DNA from: Dactylosporangium sp. AC04546
Lineage (GTDB): Bacteria; Actinomycetota; Actinomycetes; Mycobacteriales; Micromonosporaceae
Length of the DNA: 64,000 nucleotides
Assembly (NCBI RefSeq): GCF_022095675.1
Contig: NZ_JAHYSG010000065.1
Span: forward strand, 1 to 64,000
Direction of reading: 5' to 3'
Positions 1 to 8,609 of the stretch are shown piece by piece (within the stretch, counting starts at the first letter, position 1; every line of letters begins with the position of its first letter). The position numbers and the translations under genes are program-made. The notes under the pieces were generated by a model, which did not search any database, had not been told where the DNA came from, and saw only the letters and a list, made by a program, of their open reading frames with translations.

Positions 1-876
1 GTGCTGTACGTCGGGCGGGCGACGCAGCTGCGCAGCCGGGTCGGGTCGTACTGGTCGGATCTCGGGGACCGGCGGCACCTCGTGCGCATGGTGGCCGCCG
101 TCGCCGCCGTGGAGGCGCTGGTGTGCGACTCCGTCCACGAGGCCGCGTGGCTGGAGCGCAACGTCCTGGAACACCGCAAGCCCCGCTGGAACCGGATCCG
201 CGGCGGGACGGAGACTCCCGTTTACCTCGGGCTGTCCGGCAGCAGCACCGCGCCCGGGCTGCGACTGTCGTACGACGCGGGCGAGTTCGGGCCGTACCTC
301 GGCAGCCAGCGGGTCCGGCTGGCGCTGTCCGGGCTGCACCGGATCCGGCCGCTGCAGTACACCGGAAGCCGCCTCACCGGCGCCGAGCGGGACTTCGCCG
401 AGAAGCGCGGCGTGACGGCCGCCGATCGGGAAGCGCTCGCCGCCGACCTGGCCGCGATCCTCGCCCGCGACCCCGAGGCGGTCGGCCGGGCCCGCGCCGA
501 CCTGACGGCCCTGCGCGACCGGGCGGCGGCGACGCTCGCCTTCGAGGTGGCCGGGCAGGTCCAGGAGGAGCTGGAGGCGCTGGACTGGGTCACCGCCCCA
601 CAGCGGGCGACGAGCCTCGAGCCGGACGACTTCACAGCCGCCGGATGGTCCGGGGGTGTGCTCCTGACGTTGACGGTACGGGCCGGGCGCATCATCGACT
701 GGACCCAGCGCGCCTGCGGGGAGCGGGCCGCGGCGCCGCACCTGGCGGCGACCCCGCCCGGCTGGACCGGCTACGTCCAGCGCAACGCGGAGCTGGCGGC
801 GGCGCTCACCACGGCGGGTGCCGGCACCGCAGTCGTGCCTCGGCGTCGGTCCGCTCCCACGGCCGTGCCTCGATGA
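1..876 (+). CDS. GIY-YIG nuclease / UvrC-like protein, 5' end cut off by window edge
   Basis: The visible part begins in the middle of a GIY-YIG nuclease domain: the LYVGRA stretch followed by LRSRVGSYW is the second half of the usual GIY-YIG opening, so the true start lies left of the window. A UVR-type helical segment (LAFEVAGQVQEELEALDW, about residues 179-196 of the visible part) follows. The domains resemble the N-terminal half of UvrC, or the C-terminal half of actinobacterial DnaQ-exonuclease/UvrC fusions; the missing 5' part would decide between these. The C-terminal 120 residues do not show the UvrC RNase H-like or HhH domains. Its 3' end overlaps the convergent GNAT gene by 71 bp. 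Confidence 0.75.
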   Translation: MLYVGRATQLRSRVGSYWSDLGDRRHLVRMVAAVAAVEALVCDSVHEAAWLERNVLEHRKPRWNRIRGGTETPVYLGLSGSSTAPGLRLSYDAGEFGPYLGSQRVRLALSGLHRIRPLQYTGSRLTGAERDFAEKRGVTAADREALAADLAAILARDPEAVGRARADLTALRDRAAATLAFEVAGQVQEELEALDWVTAPQRATSLEPDDFTAAGWSGGVLLTLTVRAGRIIDWTQRACGERAAAPHLAATPPGWTGYVQRNAELAAALTTAGAGTAVVPRRRSAPTAVPR

Positions 877-1339
877 CCCGCCCGCTCGGCAGCGTGAACA
901 GCGCCGGCGCGCCCACGGCGCCGAACCCGCAGCCGCTGAGGCATCGGGCCGCCGCCTCGTCGCCGTCCGCGCTGCCGGCGTGCAGCCGCGCGATGCCCAG
1001 GTGCCGGTGCGCGATCGCGCAGACCAGCGCGAGCGACTCCGCGCCGTAGCCGCGGCGCCGCCACGGCGCGCCGACCGTCACGCTGACGACGTGCTCGCCG
1101 GCGTCGCGCCACAGCGTCACGACCGAGACGATCCGCCCGGTCTCCGTGTCGTGCCCCAGGAACAGCGCGCGGTCCTCGTGCCACAGCAGCGGGTCGGACC
1201 CGTCCGGCTCGTCGCCGAGGTCGCGCGGCTGGACGCCGACCCACCGGCGGGCCTCCTCGTCGAGGGTGTCCCAGTGCGCCACCAGCTCCCGCCGGCGGGC
1301 CACCACCAGCCGCAGCCTCGCGGTCTCGATGCTGTGCAC
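806..1339 (-). CDS. GNAT-family N-acetyltransferase (RimJ/RimL-like)
   Basis: The protein begins HSIETARLRL, the standard opening of RimJ/RimL-type GNAT enzymes, and has the acetyl-CoA loop APWRRRGYGAESL in the second half followed by the HLGIARLHAGS strand typical of the fold. It should transfer an acetyl group from acetyl-CoA to an unidentified amine or protein N-terminus in the cytoplasm. I place the start at the GTG at 1339 because a GGGGG-type ribosome site lies just upstream and the family opening begins there; an in-frame GTG at 1390 is possible. The 3' end overlaps the convergent nuclease gene. Confidence 0.8.
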   Translation of the reverse strand: MHSIETARLRLVVARRRELVAHWDTLDEEARRWVGVQPRDLGDEPDGSDPLLWHEDRALFLGHDTETGRIVSVVTLWRDAGEHVVSVTVGAPWRRRGYGAESLALVCAIAHRHLGIARLHAGSADGDEAAARCLSGCGFGAVGAPALFTLPSGRVIEARPWERTDAEARLRCRHPPW

Positions 1340-1400
1340 CGCCCCCAGCGGGCACGTCAGCCCGGCCACGCCCGTGCCACCGAACAACACGGGCGCAACG

Positions 1401-2483
1401 CTATCCCGCCGCCCGGGCGAGCTCCGCGGGGGTGTGCTCGACGCCGCCGCACCACACGCGGGTGACCGCGCGGGTCGAGCCGAGGTCGGCGATCGGGTCG
1501 CCGTCGACGAGGACCAGGTCGGCCCGCAGGCCGGGCCGGATCACCCCGCGGTCGGTCAGCCCGAACCGCTCGGCCGGCCGCGAGGTCGCCGCCCGCAGCG
1601 CCTCGGCGGGGCTCAGGCCGGCGGCGGCGAGCAGCTCCAGCTCGCGGTGTAGGGCCTCGCCGAACGGCGGGTTGGCCCACACGCCGGGCGTGGTGTTCGC
1701 GTCGGTACCGGCGATGATCGGCACGCCGGCCCGGTGCGCGACGGCGACGCTCTCCTCGGCGGCCTCGTACCGGGCGGGCCACCCCGGGCCCGCCGCCACC
1801 ACGCCGGCCATCATGCCGAGCGTCGGGATCATCGCCCGGCCGTCGGCCGCCATCCGGGCCGCGGTGTCGTCGTCGAGCGGGCGGTCGAGCGGCGCGTGGG
1901 TGAGCACGTCGACGCCGGCCCGCAGTGCCATCTGGTACGCCTCGATCGACATCGCGTGCGCGACGACGAGCTTGCGGTGCCGGTGCGCGGCGGCCGTGAT
2001 CGCGTCGAGGGTGGCCTGGTCGTGGCTGGGCTCCGGGTTGCCGACGATGATCTTGATGTAGTCGGCGCCCTCGGCCAGCCGCCCCGCGACGAAGCCGTCC
2101 GCGTCCTGGACGCCGCGGACCAGGTGGTCGCGCAGGAACGGGATGTGCTCGTGCATGCCGCCGGGGGCGGCCGCGATCACGCCGGCCGTGCGCACGTCGG
2201 TCAGGCCGCGGGTGTACCGCAGGGCGTCGAACCGGTCCATCGGCCCGTTGCCCATGTCGAGCGCCGTGGTCACCCCCGCGCGTACCAGCCGGTCGAGCGA
2301 CTCGCGGCCGTCGAGGTGCACGTGGGCGTCGATCAGGCCGGGCAGGGCGGCCGCGCCGGCGCCGTCGATGACGCGGTCTCCCTCGGTACCGCTGCCGAAC
2401 CGGTCGCCGTCGACCACGACACTGCCGGGTGGGCGCAGTCCGTGGCCGTCGAAGACCCGGACGTTGACGATGAGCGTCCTCAT
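1401..2483 (-). CDS. amidohydrolase (imidazolonepropionase-like metal-dependent hydrolase)
   Basis: A 360-residue TIM-barrel amidohydrolase. The metal motif DAHVHLDG (about residue 52), the segment DYIKIIVGN carrying the usual carboxylated lysine, VVAHAMS and VLTHAP histidines, and IIAGTDANT with the catalytic aspartate are all in order, so the protein looks active. The short N-terminal and C-terminal beta segments form the composite domain of this superfamily. The family hydrolyses cyclic amides or dipeptide-like substrates; the exact substrate cannot be read from sequence. It is transcribed divergently from a ROK-family protein 64 bp away, which could regulate it. Confidence 0.85.
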   Translation of the reverse strand: MRTLIVNVRVFDGHGLRPPGSVVVDGDRFGSGTEGDRVIDGAGAAALPGLIDAHVHLDGRESLDRLVRAGVTTALDMGNGPMDRFDALRYTRGLTDVRTAGVIAAAPGGMHEHIPFLRDHLVRGVQDADGFVAGRLAEGADYIKIIVGNPEPSHDQATLDAITAAAHRHRKLVVAHAMSIEAYQMALRAGVDVLTHAPLDRPLDDDTAARMAADGRAMIPTLGMMAGVVAAGPGWPARYEAAEESVAVAHRAGVPIIAGTDANTTPGVWANPPFGEALHRELELLAAAGLSPAEALRAATSRPAERFGLTDRGVIRPGLRADLVLVDGDPIADLGSTRAVTRVWCGGVEHTPAELARAAG

Positions 2484-2547
2484 CCGGCCAAGGTGCCCAG
2501 AACTCTCGGGTTCATGGCCCGCTGCCGGTTCTGGGTATCGTTACGCA

Positions 2548-3756
2548 ATGCCAGAGCTGGAGGACATCCGCCGGCGGAACCTGGGCAACCTGCTCCGCCA
2601 TGTCCACCTCGACGGCGCCCTGTCCCGCACCGAGCTGGCCGAGCGCACGGGCCTCAACCGCAGCACGATCATGGGCCTGATCGCCGAACTCACCGCGGCG
2701 GGCCTGGTCCGCGAGGAACTGCCGGTCGGCACGGGCCGCGCCGGGCGCCCGTCGCTGGTCGTCCGCCCGGAGACGGACCGCGTGTACGTCCTGGCCTTCG
2801 ACGTGGCCGTCGACCGCCTGCTCGCCGCCCGCGTCGGCCTGGGCGGCACGGTCCTGGAGCGCCTGGAGGCCGTCCGCCCGCGGGCCGGCGCCGACCTGTC
2901 CTCGGTCGTGGGGGTGCTGGCCGGCTTCGGCAAGCGCCTGCACGCCACGGCCCCTCCCGGCACCGTCTGCGCGGGCGTCGGCGCCTCGTACTGCGGGATG
3001 ATCCGCCCCGGGGACGGCATGGTCCGCTACGGCCCCGACATGGGCTGGGTCGACCAGGCGTTCGGCGCCGAGCTGGGCCGCCGCCTGGGCCTGGGCCTGC
3101 CGGTGGCGGTCGGCAACGAGGCCCACCTGGGCGCCCGGGCCGAGCAGCTGCGCGGCGCGGGCGTGGGCGCCCAGAACCTGGTCTACCTGCACGGCGACGT
3201 AGGTGTGGGCGGCGGCATCATCGTCCGCGGTGAGCTCCTCGACGGAGAGGCCGGCTACGGCTGCGAGGTGGGCCACATGGTGGTCAACCCGTACGACGGC
3301 CGCCCCTGCATGTGCGGCTCCCGCGGCTGCCTGGAGGCCGAGGTGGGCGAGCGGGCCCTGCTGGACGCGGCCGGCCGCCCGTCGTCCCAGTACGGCTGGC
3401 CGGCGGTCCGCGCCGTGGTCGACGCCGCGGACCGCGGCGAGGAGGCCGCCCAGCACGCGCTGCGGGTGGTGGGAGACTGGCTGGGCATCGGCGTGGCCAA
3501 CATCATCAACCTGTTCAACCCGGGCGTGGTGATCTTCGGCGGCATGCTCCGCGAGGTCTACCTGGGCTCGGCCGACCACGTCCGCCGCCGCATCGCGGAC
3601 CACGTCCTGGCGGTGTCCCGGGAGCGCGTCCGCCTGCGGATCTCGGGGTTGGCCGACGACGCGACGCTGATCGGGGCGGCCGAGCTGGCCTTCGCCGAGC
3701 TCCTCCGCAGCCCGTTGGACACCCTCCCCGCACCGGCCGCCTCCACCCACCCCTGA
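2548..3756 (+). CDS. ROK-family transcriptional regulator / sugar kinase-like protein
   Basis: The N-terminal 80 residues form a winged helix (LSRTELAERTGLNRSTIMGL as recognition region), followed by an actin-like ROK domain. The zinc-binding ROK signature CMCGSRGCLE is complete near residue 255. NagC/Mlc/XylR-type ROK regulators bind sugars or sugar phosphates and repress catabolic genes. Length (402 aa) matches the regulator class. The start is the ATG at 2548, just before the helix-turn-helix, although the frame is open further upstream. The divergent amidohydrolase is a possible target. Whether it phosphorylates sugar is not clear. Confidence 0.88.
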   Translation: MPELEDIRRRNLGNLLRHVHLDGALSRTELAERTGLNRSTIMGLIAELTAAGLVREELPVGTGRAGRPSLVVRPETDRVYVLAFDVAVDRLLAARVGLGGTVLERLEAVRPRAGADLSSVVGVLAGFGKRLHATAPPGTVCAGVGASYCGMIRPGDGMVRYGPDMGWVDQAFGAELGRRLGLGLPVAVGNEAHLGARAEQLRGAGVGAQNLVYLHGDVGVGGGIIVRGELLDGEAGYGCEVGHMVVNPYDGRPCMCGSRGCLEAEVGERALLDAAGRPSSQYGWPAVRAVVDAADRGEEAAQHALRVVGDWLGIGVANIINLFNPGVVIFGGMLREVYLGSADHVRRRIADHVLAVSRERVRLRISGLADDATLIGAAELAFAELLRSPLDTLPAPAASTHP

Positions 3757-3806
3757 CACCCGCCGGCCTCGTCCACCGCGGCGGGACCGTGCACGCCGAC
3801 TTGGAC

Positions 3807-3833
3807 TTCACTGCGGGCCGCGGCGGCCGATAA
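3807..3833 (+). promoter_or_regulatory. candidate FliA-type (motility sigma) promoter
   Basis: TTCA at 3807-3810, a 15-nt spacer, then GCCGATAA at 3826-3833, which equals the classical -10 element of flagellar sigma-28 promoters. The GTG start of the EAL-HDOD gene is only 6 nt after the -10, where the transcript would begin, so the mRNA would be leaderless; no Shine-Dalgarno sequence is present before that GTG, which agrees. The -35 is one base away from the CTCA form I recall for actinobacterial FliA promoters. Confidence 0.45.
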
Positions 3834-3839
3834 CCCGGT

Positions 3840-5039
3840 GTGGACAGCACGCGACCAGTACACATCGGCCGCCAGGCGCTCTACGACGCTCAGGGCCGTG
3901 TCGCCGCGTACGAGCTGTTGTTCCGCGACGGGCCCGCCGCGTCGTACGCCACCAGCCGGGACAGCGCCGCGACCAGCCGGGTGATCGTCGAGGCGTTCAC
4001 CGCGTTCGGGATCGAGGAACTCGTCGGCGACAAGCTGTGCTTCGTGAACGTGACCCGCGAGTTCCTCACCGGCACGCTGCCGCTGCCGTTCCCGCCGGGG
4101 CGGGTGGGGTTGGAGATCACCCGGGACGTGGCCGCCGACGACGAGGTCGAGGCCGGCGTCGCCGCCCTGGCCGAGCAGGGCCACCGGCTGGCGGTCGAGG
4201 GTGCGCGGCTGCTGCGGTACACCCACTTCGTCAAGCTCGACATGCGCGCCGACCCGCAGTCGGTCCGCGACGCGGTCCGGCGCGCCCGCCGGCACCCCCG
4301 GATCCGGCTCGTCGCCGAGCGGGTCGAGACGGACGAGCAGCTCGAGCGGGCCGACCGGCTCGGGTTCCAGCTGTTCCAGGGGCACGCGCTCAGCCGTCCG
4401 CACCTCGTCACCACCCGCGCCCTCACGCCGAGCCGGCTCGCGCGGATGCGGCTGCTGGCCGAGCTGTCGGCCGAGGACGTCCAGCTCGACCGGGCGGTGG
4501 ACGCGATCGAGCGGGACCCGGCGCTCGCGGTGCGCATCCTGCGGGGGGTGAACGCCGCGGCCAACGGCCTGAAGCAGCCCGTCTCGTCGATCTTCCAGGC
4601 GGTGGTACTGCTGGGCATCCCCCAGGTCCGGCAGTGGGCCACGCTCATGGTGGTCGCCGACTTCGCCGGCGGCGACGAGGCCGCGCTCACCGACGCCGTC
4701 GTGCGGGCGCGGATGTGCCAGACGGTCGCCCACCGGCGCGGCGGCGACGCCCAGGCGGCGTTCACCGTCGGCCTGCTGTCCGCGATCGGCGACCTCGTCG
4801 GCGGCCCGGCGAGCGCGCTCACCGAGCAGCTCCCGCTCACCGACGACGTGGCCGCGGCGGTCGCCCACGAGCGCGGCGACCTCGGCGGCGTGCTCGGCGA
4901 CGTCCGGCGCTACCTCGCCGCGGTCACGACGAAGGATCTCGGCGACGACCTGCTCGCCGCGCTGCGCTGGACCAACGCGTCGCTGGCCGAACCGGAGCCG
5001 GCTACCGCCGGTTCGCCGGGCGCAGCTCCCCGCGGCTGA
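3840..5039 (+). CDS. EAL-HDOD signalling protein (YuxH-like), degenerate EAL domain
   Basis: Residues 1-195 form an EAL-type barrel and about 200-385 an HDOD domain (LARMRLLAELS through the INLL-like region). The EAL part is not a working phosphodiesterase: the glutamate motif reads LEITRD, and the DDFG-type metal site is replaced by AVEGARLL. Proteins of this architecture (YuxH, CdgJ-like) act as non-catalytic partners in cyclic-di-GMP and motility signalling. A homologue lies at 11934-13157. The GTG start has no ribosome site but sits directly after a motility-type promoter, suggesting co-expression with chemotaxis genes. The 3' end overlaps the small convergent gene. Confidence 0.85.
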   Translation: MDSTRPVHIGRQALYDAQGRVAAYELLFRDGPAASYATSRDSAATSRVIVEAFTAFGIEELVGDKLCFVNVTREFLTGTLPLPFPPGRVGLEITRDVAADDEVEAGVAALAEQGHRLAVEGARLLRYTHFVKLDMRADPQSVRDAVRRARRHPRIRLVAERVETDEQLERADRLGFQLFQGHALSRPHLVTTRALTPSRLARMRLLAELSAEDVQLDRAVDAIERDPALAVRILRGVNAAANGLKQPVSSIFQAVVLLGIPQVRQWATLMVVADFAGGDEAALTDAVVRARMCQTVAHRRGGDAQAAFTVGLLSAIGDLVGGPASALTEQLPLTDDVAAAVAHERGDLGGVLGDVRRYLAAVTTKDLGDDLLAALRWTNASLAEPEPATAGSPGAAPRG

Positions 5040-5205
5040 CCCCGAGGTACACCCTGTGGGTGCGGTGGTCGATGCGCGCCACCGTGTTCACGTCCAGCCG
5101 CAGGCGGTCACCGTGGCCGTCGGTGACCACGACCTGCCGTCCCTCGTAGCCGGCGCGGCCGACCGCGCCGTCGGTGGCCTCGACCGTGTAGCCGGCCAGG
5201 GTCAT
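5002..5205 (-). CDS. small PRC-barrel-like protein
   Basis: A 67-residue protein starting MTLAGYTVEATDG and containing VGRAGYEGRQVVVTDG and HRVYLGVSRGEL; the pattern of short beta strands ending in a VYLGVS-type strand resembles half of a PRC-barrel. The start at 5205 is preceded by a strong GGAGGT ribosome site; the frame continues upstream but without such a site. PRC-barrels are small adaptor modules of RNA-processing and photosynthetic proteins; the specific role here is unknown. Its 3' end overlaps the EAL-HDOD gene by 38 bp. Confidence 0.6.
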   Translation of the reverse strand: MTLAGYTVEATDGAVGRAGYEGRQVVVTDGHGDRLRLDVNTVARIDHRTHRVYLGVSRGELRPANRR

Positions 5206-5294
5206 CGCGCACCTCCTCACCCTCCGGGGCAACGAGTGGGATACCCGGATCGGTGCGCGAGCATGCAAAGCTGCCCCGGGCGGTGAGTTCCGCT

Positions 5295-6368
5295 ATGTTG
5301 CTCGCCATGCGTGGGTGGCCCATCGGGCTGGCGGCCTGGCTGCTGCTGGTGACGGTCGCGTCGGCGGCCGGCTTCGTCGAGGTGTGGCGGTTCTTCGTGG
5401 AGAGCCTGCACGGCCAGCAGCTCGACTACGTCGCGATCACCGGCAACAGCATCGGCCGCACCCGCATCGAGGGCATCGTCTCCAACACCCTCAACGGCAT
5501 CTCCATCCTGTCGCTGACCGTCGCCACCGGCGTCATCGGCTTCATCGCGCTGGCCCGCCGCCGGGTCGCCCTGGCCGTCGGCGCGGTCCTGCTCATCGGC
5601 GGCGCCAACCTCACCACCCAGCTGCTCAAGGCCCTCATCTACCGCCCCGACCTGGGCGTCGACCCGGACCGGGTGGCCGCCGGCAACAGCCTGCCGAGCG
5701 GCCACACCACGATCGCCGCGTCGGTCGCGGTGGCCTTCGTCCTGGTCCTGCCCGCGCGGGCCCGCCCGGCGGGCGCCCTGGCGGCCGCGGCCTTCGCCGC
5801 CCTGGCCGGCGTGGCGACCCTGTCGGCGGGCTGGCACCGCCCGAGCGACGCGGTGGCCGCCCTGCTGGTCGTCGGCGCCTGGGCCGCGGTGGCGGCCCTG
5901 TTCATCGTGGTCGCCCAGCGCCGCCACGGCGGCGTGGACTACGGCGAGCCGAGCACGTACACGACGATCTTCCTGGGCGTCATCAGCCTGAGCCTGCTGG
6001 CCGGCGCGGCGGCCGCCATGTACGTCACGAACGACGTCCTCGCCGAGGCGGTCGACGACCTGAGCCGCGGCCGCCTGTTCGCGGCTTACGCGGGCGGCGC
6101 CCTGGGCATCGCGGGCACCGCGGGTCTGATGGTGGCGTCGGTCCTGGCCACGGCCCACCGCGTGGTTCCCCAGGTCGTACCGTCACCGCCCGCCCGGCCG
6201 GGGACCACCGCGCCCGCGCCGAAGGCCGAACCACCGACGGTCCGCCTGGGGCCGGGCGCGGCGGAGGAGCCGCCGACGGTGCGGCTCGGCGGTGACGACG
6301 CCACCACCCACCGGCTGACCAGGCCACCGGACGACCCAGACCCGGAACAGACCGTCCGCCTGGACTAG
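5295..6368 (+). CDS. PAP2-family membrane phosphatase
   Basis: Several hydrophobic helices enclose the three-part PAP2 acid phosphatase signature: KALIYRPDL, then PSGHT, then SAGWHRPSD, in correct order and spacing. The enzyme should dephosphorylate a lipid phosphate (phosphatidate or an undecaprenyl-pyrophosphate-like substrate) at the membrane. The C-terminal 80 residues are hydrophilic, Pro/Arg-rich and contain the phrase PPTVRLG twice with related versions, probably an unstructured cytoplasmic tail. Start chosen at ATG 5295; a second ATG at 5307 is equally possible. Confidence 0.85.
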   Translation: MLLAMRGWPIGLAAWLLLVTVASAAGFVEVWRFFVESLHGQQLDYVAITGNSIGRTRIEGIVSNTLNGISILSLTVATGVIGFIALARRRVALAVGAVLLIGGANLTTQLLKALIYRPDLGVDPDRVAAGNSLPSGHTTIAASVAVAFVLVLPARARPAGALAAAAFAALAGVATLSAGWHRPSDAVAALLVVGAWAAVAALFIVVAQRRHGGVDYGEPSTYTTIFLGVISLSLLAGAAAAMYVTNDVLAEAVDDLSRGRLFAAYAGGALGIAGTAGLMVASVLATAHRVVPQVVPSPPARPGTTAPAPKAEPPTVRLGPGAAEEPPTVRLGGDDATTHRLTRPPDDPDPEQTVRLD

Positions 6369-6371
6369 GGC

Positions 6372-7238
6372 TCAGCTCAGGCGGGCCAGCGAGCCGATCT
6401 CCAGCGCGGCCCAGACGGCGCCGTCCGGGCCGATCGTCAGGCCGTGCGGCTCCGAGGCCGGGGTCGGCAGTTCGTGCGCCGTCACCACGCCGTCCGCCGT
6501 GACGTGCCCGATGCGGTTGCCGGCCCACTCGGTGAACCAGCAGCCGCCGCTCGGGTCGGCGACGATCGCGTGCGGCCGCGCGGCCCGGTCGGCGAGCGGG
6601 TACTCGCTGACCTTCCCGTCCGGCGTGATCCGCCCGACCTGCCCCGCGCCGATCTCCACGAACCACACCGCCCCGTCGGCGCCGAGCGTGATGCCCACCG
6701 GGGCCGCACCGGCCGTCGGCAGCGGGAACACCGTGACCGCGCCGTCCGTGGTGACCCGGGCGACCGCGTCGGCCTGGTTGAGCGTGCACCACAGCGCGCC
6801 GTCCGCCCCGGCCGTGATCATCGACGGCATGCTCCCGGGCACCGGCACCTGGAACGTGGTCACCGACCCGTCGGTGCCGAGCCGCCCGACCGCCCCGTCC
6901 TGCAGCGCCGTGAACCAGAGCGCGCCGTCCGGCCCGGTCGCGATGCCGTACGCCTGGGGTACCGCGAAAGCCGAGACCGCGCCGTCGACGGTGATCCGGC
7001 CGATGTGCCCGTCGCTATACCGCGTGAACCACAGCGCGCCGTCGGGCCCGGGCGTGATGACGGCGGCCCGGCCGGCGGGGAAGCGGGTCACCGCGCCTTC
7101 GACGGTCACCCGGCAGACGGCGCCGGCGTGCACGAGCGTGCACCAGAGGGCGCCGTCGGGGCCGGCCGCGATCCCGTACGGCCCCTCGCCCGGCGCGGCG
7201 ATCGTGAACTCCTGCATCTCGGCCCTCCCACTGTTCAT
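6372..7238 (-). CDS. vgb: virginiamycin B lyase (streptogramin B lyase) homologue
   Basis: A 288-residue seven-bladed propeller built from repeats such as GPDGALWFT and VGRIT. Residues equivalent to those I recall as catalytic in Staphylococcus Vgb are present: Tyr21, His223, Glu263, His265 and Glu280, at nearly the same spacing as Tyr18, His228, Glu268, His270 and Glu284. Vgb opens cyclic streptogramin B antibiotics by an elimination at the ester bond. Chromosomal actinobacterial homologues are common and often of unproven activity. The gene is convergent with the PAP2 gene (3 bp apart). Confidence 0.8.
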   Translation of the reverse strand: MNSGRAEMQEFTIAAPGEGPYGIAAGPDGALWCTLVHAGAVCRVTVEGAVTRFPAGRAAVITPGPDGALWFTRYSDGHIGRITVDGAVSAFAVPQAYGIATGPDGALWFTALQDGAVGRLGTDGSVTTFQVPVPGSMPSMITAGADGALWCTLNQADAVARVTTDGAVTVFPLPTAGAAPVGITLGADGAVWFVEIGAGQVGRITPDGKVSEYPLADRAARPHAIVADPSGGCWFTEWAGNRIGHVTADGVVTAHELPTPASEPHGLTIGPDGAVWAALEIGSLARLS

Positions 7239-7298
7239 GCGGCTATTGTCTCGCCGGCGCCGCGCCCGCCGACCCCGACGCGTGGGCGGACCCGGTGG

Positions 7299-8147
7299 CT
7301 ACCCGAGCCCGAGGCGCTGCAGGGCCAGCATGACGAAGCCGCGCGGCGCCCGCTCCCATCCGCACACGGCCGCCGGCAGCGCGGCGTCGGCGTCGTCGAC
7401 GAGCACCGCGAGTGCCGCGTCGGGCAGCGCGTCACCGCGCCGGTAGGCGAGCGCGACCGCCGCCGTGAAGCCGGGCAACAGCTCCCGCAGCCGCGCGTCG
7501 ACGGCCGGGTCGGGGTCGGTCGAGTGCGCGAGCGCCAGGTCCGCGCTGCGCCGCACGTCCACCCGCCCGGCGGGCACCTGAACGAGGGCCCGGGTCGCGG
7601 CGGCCGTCGGCGGGAACCAGGCCAGCAGCGCGGCCGCCCGCGCGGCGACGTCGTCGTCGGGGTCGGCCACCCACCGCACGACCGCGTCGAGGTGCTCGGC
7701 CGTGCGCCGGTAGCTGTCGGCCGCCCACCGCACGGCCGCCCGGTCGCCGATCTCGATGTCCTCGTCCGACCACTCGTCGAGCCCGGCGAACCAGCGCGCC
7801 TCCCCGGCGGTGGCCTCGCGCGCGAAGGCCGCGGCGGCGTCGAACGGCAGCTGGTCGTCGCGCCGGTCGCCGATCGCGACGGCGTCGAGCAGCGCGAGCA
7901 CGCTGCCCCGCTCGGGCGTCGCCGCGTCGTCGACGAGCGCGACCAGCCACGGCACGACGGCCTGGCTGGCCTCCCACCGGGTGCCCTGGTGGTAGACGCT
8001 CGTGGCCAGCGCCTGCCGCGCGTGCAGGCGCTCGCCGGCGTCGGCACTCAGCAGCGACCGCAGGTGCCCCGGCACGTCCTGCGCCGTCCCGTAGGCGTGG
8101 TGCAGCCCCTCCCAGCCGGCTCGATCGACACCGAGGAGCGGATTCAC
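7299..8147 (-). CDS. HEAT-repeat-like protein of unknown function
   Basis: A 282-residue protein, soluble, with alternating helical segments rich in Ala, Asp and Arg: LLSADAGERLHARQALATSVY, VVPWLVALVDD, HLDAVVRWVADPDDDVAARAAALLAWF and VRRSADLALAHSTDPDPAVDARL. The DPD/DPDP turns between helix pairs are typical of HEAT/armadillo repeats. Such proteins usually act as binding scaffolds. No catalytic motif was seen. It stands alone between a convergent fragment and the lyase gene. Confidence 0.7.
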   Translation of the reverse strand: MNPLLGVDRAGWEGLHHAYGTAQDVPGHLRSLLSADAGERLHARQALATSVYHQGTRWEASQAVVPWLVALVDDAATPERGSVLALLDAVAIGDRRDDQLPFDAAAAFAREATAGEARWFAGLDEWSDEDIEIGDRAAVRWAADSYRRTAEHLDAVVRWVADPDDDVAARAAALLAWFPPTAAATRALVQVPAGRVDVRRSADLALAHSTDPDPAVDARLRELLPGFTAAVALAYRRGDALPDAALAVLVDDADAALPAAVCGWERAPRGFVMLALQRLGLG

Positions 8148-8206
8148 GCCGCGACCCTACCGCTATACGCTCCGCCGGTGCGTTTGAAGATCGCTGCGCA
8201 CTCGTC

Positions 8207-8578
8207 GTGACGTCCGACTCCGCCGGTACCACCGAGCAGCACGGCGGCAGCCTGCGCGACGCGATGCGCGGCGACCGGCCGATGGCGATCACCTGCGACA
8301 CGGCCGACAAGGAGCGCTTCGTGTACCAGGACTGCGCGAGCCCGCACAACGCCGAGTACACCGGCTCGGCCGTCGACGGCGGGCAGCCCGAGGTCACCTG
8401 CGCCCGGCTGGTGGCCGAGTACGTCGGGCTCACGCCGGAGGTGCTGCGCACCCGTACCGACCTGCGGGTGCGGTGGCTGGAGATCGACGCCGACCACGTC
8501 GGCTGCCTGGCCGTCGCCGCCGACGAGCCCAAGGTGCTCAGCGCCTCTGTGCGCGGGATCGGGCACGCGCCGCTCTGA
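8207..8578 (+). pseudogene. C-terminal fragment of a septum-formation-domain protein
   Basis: The 123 residues contain one copy of the pattern found in actinobacterial septum-formation-family proteins: a Cys before FVYQDC, then SPHNAEYTG, a downstream Cys in EVTCARL, and DADHVGCLAV near the end. Full-length members carry a transmembrane or lipoprotein N-terminus and usually two such units; neither is present, and no better start exists upstream although the frame stays open to about 8160. I read it as a decayed remnant, or a short cytoplasmic derivative. The start at GTG 8207 is nominal. Confidence 0.5.
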
Positions 8579-8609
8579 CCCGCCGAGCGCGGTGACGTCC
8601 CAGGTGCCG

